Shown piece by piece: positions 1-10,122 of a stretch of 64,000 nt of DNA. The notes below the pieces were generated by a model that searched no databases, was not told the DNA's origin, and saw nothing but the letters and a program-made list of their open reading frames with translations. The first letter of the stretch is position 1; each line of letters begins with the position of its first letter. Made by a program: the position numbers and the translations under genes. The stretch comes from Brevibacillus massiliensis (lineage in GTDB: Bacteria; Bacillota; Bacilli; Brevibacillales; Brevibacillaceae). The stretch spans positions 1-64,000 of the forward strand of contig NZ_HE978547.1 in the NCBI RefSeq assembly GCF_000311785.1. Direction: 5' to 3'.

Positions 1-26
1 CAAAGAGCATTAACAGCAACTTTTAT

Positions 27-55
27 ATTATAACAATTTTACGATTCGTTGTCAA
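27..55 (-). promoter_or_regulatory. Strong sigma-A promoter pointing out of the window (probable rRNA operon promoter)
   Basis: On the minus strand a perfect -35 TTGACA (55-50) and a perfect -10 TATAAT (32-27) are separated by exactly 17 bases, so transcription would start near base 20 and leave the window. It lies beyond the lysS terminator. In Bacillus subtilis the gene after lysS is the rrnW 16S rRNA gene, and perfect sigma-A promoters are typical of rrn operons. The promoter is seen; its target is inferred, since no rRNA sequence is inside the window. Confidence 0.8.
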
Positions 56-139
56 CAACTTTTTTGCAATTCCTTTCTGCAATCAAATAAGCAGCGACAA
101 CATGCTCTACTATATCACCACTCGCCCCAAAAGCGCAAG

Positions 140-182
140 GCACAAAAACTGGAAACCAGTCTTTTATCCAAGACTGGTTTCC
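140..182 (-). terminator. Rho-independent terminator after lysS
   Basis: A perfect 13-base-pair inverted repeat (GGAAACCAGTCTT and its complement, arms 151-163 and 170-182, six-base loop) is followed on the minus strand by AGTTTTTG. It sits 26 bases after the lysS stop codon and closes the lysS transcript. Confidence 0.9.
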
Positions 183-207
183 TCGAGCTTTGGATCGTAT
201 TATACGG

Positions 208-1827
<1,620 letters not shown>

Positions 1828-2304
1828 TTACAAATTGATATCCAAAATTTCGTATTGAATCACGCCTGCAGGCACTTGTACGTCAACAACCGCCCCTTTT
1901 GCCTTGCCTAAAAGCGCTTGGCCGACTGGCGATTCGTTGGAAATTTTATTATTCATCGGATCAGACTCTGCCGAACCGACAATAGTGTACTCTACAATAT
2001 CGCCAAATTCAAGATCCTTCAGTCGAACGGTAGAACCGACGCTGACAACTCCGGTATCGACGTCCTCATTTGTGATGATCCGGGCATTGCGCAGCATTTT
2101 TTCCAGAGTGAGGATTCTTCCTTCAATAAAAGCCTGCTCGTTTTTGGCCTCTTCGTATTCTGAGTTCTCGCTAATATCTCCATAGCTGATCGCTTCTTTG
2201 ATGCGGGCAGCTACTTCTTTGCGCTTAACCGTTTTCAATTCTTCCAACTCTTGTTCCAAGCGTGCTAGACCTTCTGGTGTGAGAATCACTTCTTTTTCAG
2301 ACAT
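1828..2304 (-). CDS. greA: Transcription elongation factor GreA
   Basis: Rescues backtracked RNA polymerase by stimulating transcript cleavage. The 158-residue protein has the N-terminal coiled-coil hairpin (about 1-75) with the tip residues GDISENSEY that reach the polymerase active site, and the C-terminal FKBP-like domain ending [15 protein letters not shown]. This is the standard GreA length and layout. The ATG at 2304 follows a GGGGG-type ribosome site. In B. subtilis greA is not in this block, so its position before lysS is lineage-specific. A candidate promoter lies at 2378-2408. Confidence 0.97.
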   Translation of the reverse strand: MSEKEVILTPEGLARLEQELEELKTVKRKEVAARIKEAISYGDISENSEYEEAKNEQAFIEGRILTLEKMLRNARIITNEDVDTGVVSVGSTVRLKDLEFGDIVEYTIVGSAESDPMNNKISNESPVGQALLGKAKGAVVDVQVPAGVIQYEILDINL

Positions 2305-2377
2305 CTTTAATTCCCCCGTTATTTAATAATTTCTCCCGGTACAAAAGTACACAGGATTATATGTAAATTCGCTGCAT

Positions 2378-2408
2378 ATTATACGGTTGGATGTCATCGA
2401 TGGGTCAA
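2378..2408 (-). promoter_or_regulatory. Candidate sigma-A promoter of greA
   Basis: Minus strand -35 TTGACC (2408-2403) and -10 TATAAT (2383-2378) with a 19-base spacer, longer than ideal. A second TATAAT-like stretch lies nearer the gene. The -35 sits just downstream of the dusB terminator stem. Confidence 0.4.
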
Positions 2409-2441
2409 AGGGAAAGCTGCCAGAGGTAAACTGGCAGCTTT
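2405..2441 (-). terminator. Terminator after dusB
   Basis: Perfect 11-base-pair stem (AAAGCTGCCAG at 2413-2423 and its complement at 2431-2441, loop of seven). On the minus strand it runs into TTTCCCTTT. It ends the folate operon, which finishes with dusB. Confidence 0.75.
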
Positions 2442-2482
2442 ATTCGATAATATGACGATTATAGGATATGAATTTGTGGTTG

Positions 2483-3496
2483 TCAATGTTTGGGTGCTGC
2501 CACTTTTTCCGCTTCCTCGACATCAGCGTTTTCTAGCCATTCGACATACTCGAACAGAATTCGGCGCAGTTCCTCTTCTGTCTCCACTTCATTAATGCGG
2601 TTCTTCGTCTGGGTAGCTCCTTTTAGTCCCTTTAAATACCAGGCGGCATGCTTACGCATCTCCAGGATGCCAACGCGAGGACCTTTTAGCGCAACCAGGC
2701 GCTCGGCGTGAAGCAGACAAATTTCCACTTTTTCTCGCGCCGTCGGTTCGGGAAGCAACTCGCCTTTTGTCAGATACTGAATGGTCCGGTACAGCATCCA
2801 CGGATTGCCGAGCGCCGCCCTGCCGATCATCACTCCGTCGCAACCGGTCGTATCCAGCATCATCCGGGCGTCTTCAGGCGTAGCGATGTCACCGTTTCCG
2901 ATGACTGGAATACTGACTGCCTCTTTTACGCGGCGAATCCAATCCCAGTCGGCTTTGCCCTTGTACATCTGTACCCGGGTGCGTCCGTGAACAGCGATTG
3001 CCTGGCCGCCAGCGCGTTCAACCGCCTGGGCGTTATCGATCGCATACAGATGCTCATCATCCCAGCCAATCCTCATCTTCACCGTTACCGGCTTTTCCAC
3101 CGAATCGACGACGGCGGACACCACTTCATAGATTTTATTCGGATCAAGCAGCAGACGTGCTCCCGCATCGCAGCTGGTAATTTTCGGGACAGGACAACCC
3201 ATATTGATGTCGATGATATCGGCATTGGTGTGCTTGTCTACATATTTTGCCGCTTCGACCAACGTATCTTTATCGCCGCCAAAAATTTGCAGACTGAGCG
3301 GTTTCTCGCGCTCATCGACAAACAGCATATCCATGGTCTTCTTGTTGCCGTTGACGATCCCCTTGTCACTGACCATCTCAGCGCATACAAGGCCGGTGCC
3401 AAACTCTTTGGCAATCAAACGAAAGGCCGGATTACATACACCCGCCATCGGAGCCAAAACGACATTATTCTTCAACTCAATATCAGCAATCTTCAT
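2483..3496 (-). CDS. dusB: tRNA-dihydrouridine synthase DusB-type
   Basis: Reduces uridine to dihydrouridine in the D-loop of tRNA using FMN and NAD(P)H. The 337-residue protein starts with the hallmark [15 protein letters not shown], contains [10 protein letters not shown] with the catalytic cysteine in the family position, and has the phosphate-binding ending [16 protein letters not shown]. The reading frame is open about 46 codons further upstream, but the ATG at 3496 has a clear GAGGAGG site nearby and begins exactly where family members begin. It corresponds to B. subtilis yacF, last gene of the folate operon. Confidence 0.95.
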   Translation of the reverse strand: MKIADIELKNNVVLAPMAGVCNPAFRLIAKEFGTGLVCAEMVSDKGIVNGNKKTMDMLFVDEREKPLSLQIFGGDKDTLVEAAKYVDKHTNADIIDINMGCPVPKITSCDAGARLLLDPNKIYEVVSAVVDSVEKPVTVKMRIGWDDEHLYAIDNAQAVERAGGQAIAVHGRTRVQMYKGKADWDWIRRVKEAVSIPVIGNGDIATPEDARMMLDTTGCDGVMIGRAALGNPWMLYRTIQYLTKGELLPEPTAREKVEICLLHAERLVALKGPRVGILEMRKHAAWYLKGLKGATQTKNRINEVETEEELRRILFEYVEWLENADVEEAEKVAAPKH

Positions 3497-3537
3497 AATT
3501 CGTCCTCCTCGGGTAAGGAAAAGGACACAGAAGTCCT

Positions 3538-3568
3538 TTTTAATGAAAAACGCCATGACGTTTTTCAT
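3538..3568 (-). terminator. Hairpin between yazB-like gene and dusB
   Basis: Perfect ten-base inverted repeat ATGAAAAACG / CGTTTTTCAT (3543-3552 and 3559-3568) with a six-base loop. On the minus strand it is followed by TAAAAAGGA rather than a T-run. It could be an attenuator or an mRNA-processing hairpin; termination is uncertain. Confidence 0.35.
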
Positions 3569-3644
3569 AAAACATCGATGTGACCGGCTTGCGGTCGACA
3601 TTTTTGTCCCCCGATGAGAGGGAAAAACCGTCATAAGCGATTGG

Positions 3645-3857
3645 TTATCTCTTAGTTATAGCACACAACTCGTCGTAATCTACTTGTAAAGTATTGGCGA
3701 TCTTCCGTAAAACCGATTCTGTAGGCTTCCGCGTGCCCCGCTCTAACGACCCTACCAGGGCAAGCGATACACCCATCTCTTGGGCCAGCGATTGCTGTGT
3801 ATACCCCTTTAACTTCCGGAAGGCCCGTATCCGGTTGCCCAGTCGAGCATCCCCCAT
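3645..3857 (-). CDS. yazB: Small XRE-type DNA-binding protein (YazB-like)
   Basis: A 70-residue single-domain helix-turn-helix protein: helices around [13 protein letters not shown] and [15 protein letters not shown] form the Cro/C1-type HTH. Its position between folK and dus is that of B. subtilis yazB, a conserved but uncharacterised member of the folate operon. Its start overlaps the 3' end of folK by 49 bases in a different frame, so the two are probably translationally coupled. Target DNA is unknown; the operon itself would be a natural guess but nothing in the sequence shows it. Confidence 0.88.
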   Translation of the reverse strand: MGDARLGNRIRAFRKLKGYTQQSLAQEMGVSLALVGSLERGTRKPTESVLRKIANTLQVDYDELCAITKR

Positions 3858-4336
3858 TTTCGCACCCCCTTAACATCATCCGCTTCGGCAATCCACTTGT
3901 CAATTGATTTATGTTCAAACGGTGGTGTGTTTTCTTGTAAGACATCCCGCAGGGGAATGAGCACAAAAGCCCGGTTCAACATGGCAGGATGGGGAATCCT
4001 CAGGCTGGGCAGCTGCACACTTTCCCTGCCGTACAGCAAAATGTCAATGTCGATCGTTCGCGGCCCCCAATGGATATGGCGTTCCCTGCCCAGGTTCCCT
4101 TCTATCTGCATGGCCGCAGCGAGCAGATCAAGCGGAGAGAAAACGGTCTGAACAGCGAGGGCCATGTTTAAAAAGGCGGGCTGATCCAGATATCCGACTG
4201 GATCGGTCTCATATATGGCAGATACCGCTGTTACCGTGATCTCTGGCATTTTCTGCAGCGCCCTGACAGCCTCTGCGAGGTAGCCGGCTCTTTGGCCCAG
4301 ATTGGAACCCAATGCCAGATATGCGAGAACGCTCAT
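3809..4336 (-). CDS. folK: 2-amino-4-hydroxy-6-hydroxymethyldihydropteridine pyrophosphokinase (FolK)
   Basis: Transfers pyrophosphate from ATP to 6-hydroxymethyl-dihydropterin in folate synthesis. The 175-residue protein opens with AYLALGSNLGQR, has the middle motif YETDPVG, and the signature HWGPRTIDIDILLYG with the metal-binding DxD, followed by the LRIPHPAMLNRAFVLIPL tail. Its ATG overlaps the folB stop by four bases (ATGA). The C terminus past residue about 160 overlaps the yazB-like gene. Standard length for the family. Confidence 0.96.
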   Translation of the reverse strand: MSVLAYLALGSNLGQRAGYLAEAVRALQKMPEITVTAVSAIYETDPVGYLDQPAFLNMALAVQTVFSPLDLLAAAMQIEGNLGRERHIHWGPRTIDIDILLYGRESVQLPSLRIPHPAMLNRAFVLIPLRDVLQENTPPFEHKSIDKWIAEADDVKGVRKWGMLDWATGYGPSGS

Positions 4337-4707
4337 GTACCAGAAACATCCTTTCTCGTCCGCACCATCTCAATCGCAACCGAGTCGTAATGCCCATTGA
4401 TCGGCGGATTCGGCTTGGTCACTTTCACCTTTACTTCTGCAAAAGGAAACAAGCGAAGCAAGCGGACGGCGATTTGATTGGTCAGCGCTTCCACCAGGTG
4501 GTATCTTTCACCTTCGACGATTTTCTGTACCTGCGAGAAGATATCGGCATAATTGACGGTATCCTCAAGCTGGTCACTTTCGCCAGCCCTCGACAGATCA
4601 AGCGACAATTCCAAGTCTACAAAAAAACGCTGTCCCAACTCCGCTTCAGCCGAAAAAACGCCATGGTAACCGTAAAAAGACATGCCGTTAAAATATATTT
4701 TATCCAT
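4333..4707 (-). CDS. folB: Dihydroneopterin aldolase (FolB)
   Basis: Splits 7,8-dihydroneopterin into 6-hydroxymethyl-dihydropterin and glycolaldehyde, the step before FolK. The 124-residue protein has the family opening FYGYHGVFSAEAELGQRFFVDL with the catalytic glutamate, and the lysine-rich VKVKVTKPNPPI near the C terminus. The start codon overlaps the end of folP by eight bases and its own end overlaps folK by four, so folP, folB and folK are tightly coupled in one operon. Confidence 0.96.
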   Translation of the reverse strand: MDKIYFNGMSFYGYHGVFSAEAELGQRFFVDLELSLDLSRAGESDQLEDTVNYADIFSQVQKIVEGERYHLVEALTNQIAVRLLRLFPFAEVKVKVTKPNPPINGHYDSVAIEMVRTRKDVSGT

Positions 4708-5902
4708 TTTGGACGCCCCCTTTCAACATCGCGTCCATCATGTCGGCAACTCTTTTCATCTCCAGGACATCGTGGACACGAACGATGTGACAGCCCTTAG
4801 CCACGCCTAGTGCCACAGTCGCCGCCGTGCCCTCCATCCGCTCTTCAACAGGCAGATCAAGAACGCGTCCGATCATCGACTTTCGCGAAGTTCCGAGCAG
4901 TACGGGAAAGCCCAAGGCGACGATATCATCAAGGCGCCTCATGGTCTCCAGATTTTGATTCAAGTTTTTCGCAAAACCGATGCCGGGATCGAGAATGATA
5001 TTTTCTCTTTTCACGCCGGCTTTTTCGACAATCTGCACTGATTCCCGCAAATCGCGGATTAGATCGGAAAAAAAGTCCCTGTAGGCGACATTTTCCCGGT
5101 TGTGCATCAAAATGATCGGCACCTGCAGGTCGGCAGCCACGGACGCCATCCGCGGATCGCGTTTTGCTCCCCAAATATCGTTAATGATATGGGCTCCCGC
5201 TTTAATCGCCTGCTCTGCCACTTCCGCCTTATACGTGTCAATCGAAAGCGGAACGTCCAATTCTGCCGCCAGTGCACGAACAACCGGCAAAATGCGGTCC
5301 AATTCGTCCGCCAATCCGACCGGTTCGTGGCCCGGCCGCGTTGATTCTCCGCCAATATCAATGATATCCGCACCCTCTGCCACCAGTTGGCGGGCGTGGC
5401 TGACAGCCCGTTCCACATCGTTGTATCTGCCGCCGTCCGAGAATGAATCGGGGGTGACATTGAGAATGCCCATCACCAGTGTTCGCTGTCCCAGCGGCAG
5501 TATATGTGAACCGCAAACCAGTTGGGTCTGTCTCTCCAATTGGCTTTCTTCCTCAAGCACTTTCTCAATCTCGGCACCCAATTGTTTAAGATGAAGCGGT
5601 GCCTCGCCCATGGCAGATATCAGATCCTGAACCTGCTGCCGAGTCGCTACAAGTAAAACACGCGATTCTTTACGCTCCGGGGTTGGCTCCTTCAACTGGA
5701 CAATAGCGTCCCCTCCGCAAGCTCTGATCTTATTTCTGAGCAGGTTTGCGGTCTCAAATGGAACGTGCTCCAGGTGGATCAGCAGCGCCTCTCCCTTAGG
5801 TGCGACTAACGCGATTTCATCTGGAGTTGCACCAATTCGCTTCATCTCAGAGACGACAGAGGATGGATCGTAAGTGTGAACAACGTACGGATTATGCTTC
5901 AT
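4700..5902 (-). CDS. folP: Dihydropteroate synthase with N-terminal extension (FolP)
   Basis: Condenses p-aminobenzoate with hydroxymethyl-dihydropterin pyrophosphate; the target of sulfonamides. The catalytic TIM barrel begins near residue 150 with VMGILNVTPDSFSDGG, followed by ADIIDIGGESTRPG and IILDPGIGFAK. At 400 residues it is about 120-130 longer than B. subtilis FolP (285). The extra N-terminal part (pattern KHNPYVVHTYD, then MKRIGATPDEIALVAPKG) is not known to me as a named domain. The ATG at 5902 lies 12 bases after GAGGAG; an upstream ATG at 5950 would overlap pabC and lacks a better site. Confidence 0.94.
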   Translation of the reverse strand: MKHNPYVVHTYDPSSVVSEMKRIGATPDEIALVAPKGEALLIHLEHVPFETANLLRNKIRACGGDAIVQLKEPTPERKESRVLLVATRQQVQDLISAMGEAPLHLKQLGAEIEKVLEEESQLERQTQLVCGSHILPLGQRTLVMGILNVTPDSFSDGGRYNDVERAVSHARQLVAEGADIIDIGGESTRPGHEPVGLADELDRILPVVRALAAELDVPLSIDTYKAEVAEQAIKAGAHIINDIWGAKRDPRMASVAADLQVPIILMHNRENVAYRDFFSDLIRDLRESVQIVEKAGVKRENIILDPGIGFAKNLNQNLETMRRLDDIVALGFPVLLGTSRKSMIGRVLDLPVEERMEGTAATVALGVAKGCHIVRVHDVLEMKRVADMMDAMLKGGVQNG

Positions 5903-5946
5903 TATCGCAACGAACTCCTCACGCATAATGTGATAGCATACCATAA

Positions 5947-6792
5947 TCATTTATACAATGCTACCGATCGACGGTAGGCTAAACGCAGTGCTTTGGTAAT
6001 CGGACCATAATCCTGGGCAAGGGGCACCCCGTCCACTTGATTTACAGGAATTATTTCTTGAACGGAGTTGGTCAAAAAAGCTTCCTCGGCAGCCGTAAGC
6101 GACGAGAGCAGAAAAAGCCCCTCTTCCCAAGGTAGATTCAGTTCTTCGGCTAATGTCAGAACATGTTGACGTGTGATCCCGTTCAACAGCCCCGTTGCCA
6201 CTGAAGGCGTATACAGTTTGCCGTTTCGAACCCAAAAGACGTTGCTGACGATCCCTTCACATACATATCCGTCCTGTGTCAAAAACAAGCCTTCCACCTT
6301 TGGGTCAGGGCCCACTTCCAGCTTTGCCAACGCGTTGTTTAAATAATTGTGGGACTTGAAGCGAAACGCCCCTTCTGCAGTCTGCCGCGGTATGGAAACC
6401 GACACTAATTGCTTGCCTTTCGGCGGTTCTGCTACAGGCGCAACTGGCTTGACGTAGACAAATAACGATGGGTTCGCATATTCCACACCTACCAGCCCTA
6501 CTCCTTCCTGACCGCCAGTGATACTCAGCCGGACGTATGCATCTGTGAGCCGGTTGGCAACCAATGTTCGATTTATTGAGTCCAGCAGCTCCTGCTCTGT
6601 CCAGGTAGCAGAGATACGCAGCGCATCAAGTCCAGCCATCAACCGTTTATAGTGTTCTGACCAGAGAAAAATGCGGTTGTTGTATACACGCATGGTTTCA
6701 AACAAACCAATTCCGTACAAAAATCCGTGATCGATCGCGGAAACTTTGGCTTTTTCCGCTGGGACAAGCTCACCATTTGCGAAGATGATCAT
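5947..6792 (-). CDS. pabC: Aminodeoxychorismate lyase (PabC), class IV PLP enzyme
   Basis: Releases pyruvate from 4-amino-4-deoxychorismate to give p-aminobenzoate. The 281-residue fold-type IV protein has ANGELVPAEKAKVSAIDHGFLYG at the start, the PLP lysine in FRFKSHNYLNNALAK, and the EAFLTNSVQEIIPV motif near the end. Family branch is decided by context: it sits between pabA and folP. D-amino acid and branched-chain aminotransferases share the fold, so activity is assigned partly by position. The ATG at 6792 is eight bases after GGAG. Confidence 0.92.
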   Translation of the reverse strand: MIIFANGELVPAEKAKVSAIDHGFLYGIGLFETMRVYNNRIFLWSEHYKRLMAGLDALRISATWTEQELLDSINRTLVANRLTDAYVRLSITGGQEGVGLVGVEYANPSLFVYVKPVAPVAEPPKGKQLVSVSIPRQTAEGAFRFKSHNYLNNALAKLEVGPDPKVEGLFLTQDGYVCEGIVSNVFWVRNGKLYTPSVATGLLNGITRQHVLTLAEELNLPWEEGLFLLSSLTAAEEAFLTNSVQEIIPVNQVDGVPLAQDYGPITKALRLAYRRSVALYK

Positions 6793-6851
6793 GATGTCAC
6801 TCCTGCCTGTAAAGGTACTAGGGGAATCTGTTGAAAGCCAAAATAGAAAAG

Positions 6852-6893
6852 CGCCCTTTTATCTCCCATGTGAAGCGAGAGGATTCCCGGGCG
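6852..6893 (-). terminator. Possible terminator or attenuator between pabA and pabC
   Basis: In the 144-base gap, outer arms CGCCC (6889-6893 on the minus strand) and GGGCG (6852-6856) enclose a second short stem, followed on the minus strand by GCTTTTCTATTTT. The loop is long, so efficiency is doubtful. If active it would reduce expression of pabC and the fol genes relative to pabB-pabA. Confidence 0.35.
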
Positions 6894-6936
6894 TTTGTCT
6901 GCATTCGAGTAGCATTTCTCTGCGAGATTACCTCGT

Positions 6937-7512
6937 TTATCGAACAGCATAGCTGGTAATAAAATTTTTCAAAATGGCTTTGCCATGCTCTGTAATGATC
7001 GACTCCGGATGGAACTGCACACCTTCAATCGGGTACTTGCGGTGGCGGATCCCCATAATTTCCCCCTCCAAGGTGCGTGCTGTCACTTCCAGCACCTCTG
7101 GCAGCGTTTCCGCATCAATAAGTAAGGAATGATAACGTGCAGCTTGAAAAGGTGAAGGGATATCACCAAAGATCGTTTTGCCATCGTGAAAGACCGCTGA
7201 TGTCTTCCCGTGCATCAACCTCTCGGCTCGTACCACTTTTCCGCCAAAAACTTGACCAATTGATTGGTGTCCGAGGCAAACCCCCAAAATCGGGATCTTT
7301 CCGGCAAACCGGCGAATAACATCCATGCTGATCCCCGCCTCGTTGGGAGTACACGGCCCTGGTGAAATCATGAGGTAATCCGGTGCCATCCGCTCAATTT
7401 CTTCCAGCGTAATTTTGTCATTGCGAAACACCATCAGTTCTTCGCCTAATTCACCAATAAACTGCACCAGATTGTAAGTAAATGAATCATAGTTGTCAAT
7501 CACAACCATCAT
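6937..7512 (-). CDS. pabA: Aminodeoxychorismate/anthranilate synthase glutamine amidotransferase (PabA/TrpG)
   Basis: Class I glutaminase that feeds ammonia to PabB and, in Bacillus-type organisms, also to TrpE. The 191-residue protein has the oxyanion [10 protein letters not shown], the nucleophile cysteine in [11 protein letters not shown], and the His-Glu dyad in GVQFHPESI. It starts with [15 protein letters not shown]. Its ATG overlaps the pabB stop by four bases. No trp genes are visible nearby, so the amphibolic role is possible but not shown. Confidence 0.95.
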   Translation of the reverse strand: MMVVIDNYDSFTYNLVQFIGELGEELMVFRNDKITLEEIERMAPDYLMISPGPCTPNEAGISMDVIRRFAGKIPILGVCLGHQSIGQVFGGKVVRAERLMHGKTSAVFHDGKTIFGDIPSPFQAARYHSLLIDAETLPEVLEVTARTLEGEIMGIRHRKYPIEGVQFHPESIITEHGKAILKNFITSYAVR

Positions 7513-9014
7513 ACTTTGCTCAACCTTCTTTTCTCGCCCAACTCAAGTGCCTTCCATAGTGCCTCTGCCTTTTTCAAAGACTCGAAGTACTCCGCTTGCG
7601 GGTGCGAATCAATCACAATGCCTGCACCTGCCTGGACGTGGGCTATGCCGTCTTTAACAACCATCGTCCTGATCGCGATATTTAACTCCACGTCACCGTT
7701 AAACCCAAACCATCCGATTGACCCTGTATAGACACCACGCTTGACCGGCTCCAACTCCTCAATGATCTCCATCGTTCGCACTTTGGGTGCACCTGTGATC
7801 GTTCCGCCGGGAAAAGCAGCTGCAACAGCATCATAGGCATCTTTTCCATCAGCAAGGATACCACGTACGTGTGAGACAATATGCATGACATGGGAATACT
7901 CCTCGATTGTCATAAATTCGCTTACCTCTACGCTGCCGTATCGGCAAACCCGCCCCAGATCATTCCGCTCCAAGTCGACCAACATTACGTGCTCTGCCCG
8001 CTCTTTGTCGTTTTCAATCAGATCCTTCGCCAAGGCCAAGTCCTCTTCCCGATTCATCCCACGCGGGCGTGTACCGGCAATCGGTCGTGTGCTCACTTCG
8101 CCCGCTTTTACCTTAATCAACAGTTCAGGTGAACCGCTTACCAATTGAAATTCCGAAAAGTGAAGATACCCCATGTACGGTGAAGGATTCAAGCGGCGAA
8201 GCACCTCGTATACGTCAACTGCATCAACGTGAATCGGGTGACTCTGACGAACGGACAAATTGACCTGAAAGACGTCACCTTGTGCGATGTAATGCTGTAC
8301 TTTCCTAACAGCCTGCTCAAACTCTGTCTGCGTAAAGGATACTTCTCTCGCTTTATCCATGGTCAAGGAGCTTTTACGAAGTTCATCCCAATCCGTGCAG
8401 TCTTCTGCAGCAACTCCCCTGCTTGCTGCCCTCTGAATTCGTTCAACTAGCCTTTTAGCAGCCAAATCGTATGCCTCTTTGCTTAATGATTCAGCAGGTA
8501 AATGGGTTAAACTGATCAGTTCTCTTGTTTTGTGATCAATAATTAGCAAGTCTTCATATACCATAACATAGAACTCCGGCAGCTGTAAGTCGTCATTCGC
8601 GATATGCGGCAGAGTGGATTCAAAATAGGCATTCATGTCATAGCTTAGATAACCTGCCGCCCCGCCGGAAAAATCGGGCAAACCTTCGATCCGCGGAACA
8701 TGGTAGTCCTGCATAAACCGGCGAAGTACCTCAAGCGGATTGACATCCGTTTCAATAGTAACATCGCCGTTCGACCGCCGAATCGTCGTTACTTGCTTTT
8801 TGCTGGAAATAGCCGCAACAGGTTTATAAGCCAGATAGCTATACCGGCCAGACCGACCGCTTTCTAATAGGACAGCGTCCGTCAGTGATGGATTTTCTTG
8901 CTTTAACAGGTGCAGCAGATCAAACCCTTCCGGGAATGTCGCCCGTAACGCCAGAGGGATACTGTTGTATGTTTTGGCTAGCTCTTGTGTCACTTCATAA
9001 TCAGGAAATACCAT
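7509..9014 (-). CDS. pabB: Aminodeoxychorismate synthase component I (PabB)
   Basis: Converts chorismate to 4-amino-4-deoxychorismate with ammonia from PabA. The 501-residue protein has the chorismate-binding core from about residue 225: [47 protein letters not shown], and [11 protein letters not shown]. TrpE is very similar; the fol/pab neighbours decide for PabB. Start ATG at 9014 follows GGAG by about 13 bases. It is the first gene of the pabB-pabA-pabC-folP-folB-folK-yazB-dusB operon, after the cysK terminator. Confidence 0.94.
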   Translation of the reverse strand: MVFPDYEVTQELAKTYNSIPLALRATFPEGFDLLHLLKQENPSLTDAVLLESGRSGRYSYLAYKPVAAISSKKQVTTIRRSNGDVTIETDVNPLEVLRRFMQDYHVPRIEGLPDFSGGAAGYLSYDMNAYFESTLPHIANDDLQLPEFYVMVYEDLLIIDHKTRELISLTHLPAESLSKEAYDLAAKRLVERIQRAASRGVAAEDCTDWDELRKSSLTMDKAREVSFTQTEFEQAVRKVQHYIAQGDVFQVNLSVRQSHPIHVDAVDVYEVLRRLNPSPYMGYLHFSEFQLVSGSPELLIKVKAGEVSTRPIAGTRPRGMNREEDLALAKDLIENDKERAEHVMLVDLERNDLGRVCRYGSVEVSEFMTIEEYSHVMHIVSHVRGILADGKDAYDAVAAAFPGGTITGAPKVRTMEIIEELEPVKRGVYTGSIGWFGFNGDVELNIAIRTMVVKDGIAHVQAGAGIVIDSHPQAEYFESLKKAEALWKALELGEKRRLSKV

Positions 9015-9070
9015 TAGTCTTCACGCTCCGGTCTGCAGGAAGTGTACCATATACCCCTATCATAGCATGA

Positions 9071-9092
9071 TAAAACCGCCTGCGAGAGGCGG
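9071..9092 (-). terminator. Terminator after cysK
   Basis: CCGCCT (9076-9081) pairs with AGGCGG (9087-9092) across a five-base loop, followed on the minus strand by TTTTAT. It lies nine bases after the cysK stop and separates cysK from pabB. Confidence 0.8.
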
Positions 9093-9101
9093 CTGTTGTT
9101 T

Positions 9102-10034
9102 TTACTCATCAAATTGGTAGAGTGGCGTGGACAGGTAGCGTTCTCCGTTGCTTGGAACCACGGCAACCACTTTTTTACCCGGCCCGAGTCGGCGGGCAAC
9201 CTGCAAGGCCGCAAAAACAGCGGCACCTGATGAGATTCCTCCAAGAATCCCTTCCTCTCTTGCAATCTGGCGTGCTGTTTCGAAAGCCTGTTCATTCTCC
9301 ACTTTGATTATCTCATCGTAAATCTCGGTATTTAAGATCTTCGGAACAAATCCTGCACCCAATCCCTGCAGCTTATGCGGACCAGGCTTTTCTCCGGAGA
9401 GGACAGCCGAGGCAGCCGGTTCTACCGCTACGATATGAATCTGCGGATAGGCTTCCTTCAACACCTCTCCCGCTCCCGTAATCGTTCCGCCCGTTCCGAT
9501 GCCGGCGACAAACGCGTCGATTCCGCCTAATTCCTTTGCTTGCTCCAGCAATTCGCGGCCTGTCGTCTCGCGATGCACTTTTGGATTGGCCGGATTGTTA
9601 AACTGCTGCGGCATAAAGTATGAAGGATTTTCCTTGACGATTTCCTCCGCCTTGCGAATCGCCCCGCCCATTCCTTCCGAGCCAGGGGTCAGAACCAGCT
9701 CTGCTCCATAAGCCCTAAGCAGGTTGCGGCGCTCCATGCTCATCGTCTCCGGCATGACAAAAATCGCCCGATAGCCTTTGGCGGCTGCCACCATTGCCAG
9801 ACCGATTCCCGTGTTGCCGCTGGTAGGTTCGATAATCGTATCACCGGGTTTTAACGTTCCATCCTGTTCTGCCGCTTCCACCATTGCTAGGGCAATCCGG
9901 TCCTTAACACTGCTTCCCGGATTAAAAAACTCCAACTTCAAATAAATATCTGCCATATCTCCACTGACGACACGGTTCAGCTTTACCAGAGGTGTTTGAC
10001 CAATCAGGTCGGTAATCGTCTGGGCCACGCGCAT
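9102..10034 (-). CDS. cysK: Cysteine synthase A (O-acetylserine sulfhydrylase)
   Basis: PLP enzyme that makes cysteine from O-acetylserine and sulfide. The 310-residue protein contains the PLP lysine motif [12 protein letters not shown], the substrate loop [11 protein letters not shown], and the phosphate-binding [12 protein letters not shown]. Length and motifs are typical for CysK. It has its own sigma-A promoter and a palindromic leader (10052-10077), and its own terminator. It sits between hslO and pabB as in B. subtilis, except that the prsA-like gene found there is absent here. Confidence 0.96.
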   Translation of the reverse strand: MRVAQTITDLIGQTPLVKLNRVVSGDMADIYLKLEFFNPGSSVKDRIALAMVEAAEQDGTLKPGDTIIEPTSGNTGIGLAMVAAAKGYRAIFVMPETMSMERRNLLRAYGAELVLTPGSEGMGGAIRKAEEIVKENPSYFMPQQFNNPANPKVHRETTGRELLEQAKELGGIDAFVAGIGTGGTITGAGEVLKEAYPQIHIVAVEPAASAVLSGEKPGPHKLQGLGAGFVPKILNTEIYDEIIKVENEQAFETARQIAREEGILGGISSGAAVFAALQVARRLGPGKKVVAVVPSNGERYLSTPLYQFDE

Positions 10035-10051
10035 ATTTTCCCCTCCTAATA

Positions 10052-10077
10052 CCGAGTAAAATACTGGGTTTTATCGG
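10052..10077 (-). promoter_or_regulatory. Palindrome in the cysK leader, candidate operator
   Basis: An interrupted palindrome CCGAGTAAAA ... TTTTATCGG (10052-10061 and 10069-10077) lies between the promoter and the ribosome site of cysK. It could be a repressor site, since B. subtilis cysK is repressed by CymR, or an mRNA hairpin. I cannot match it to a CymR consensus with certainty. Confidence 0.4.
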
Positions 10078-10078
10078 C

Positions 10079-10108
10079 ATTATATCAAACATTTCGGTAC
10101 AGCGTCAA
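10079..10108 (-). promoter_or_regulatory. Sigma-A promoter of cysK
   Basis: Minus strand -35 TTGACG (10108-10103), 18-base spacer, -10 TATAAT (10084-10079). Transcription would begin near 10072, inside the palindrome, about 40 bases before the cysK ATG at 10034. Confidence 0.75.
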
Positions 10109-10122
10109 TTCTCGTTTTTTCA

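Noticed and set aside
2708-3583. A 291-codon open frame opposite dusB
   Set aside because: It crosses the dusB gene and its leader and has no domain; dusB has all family motifs.
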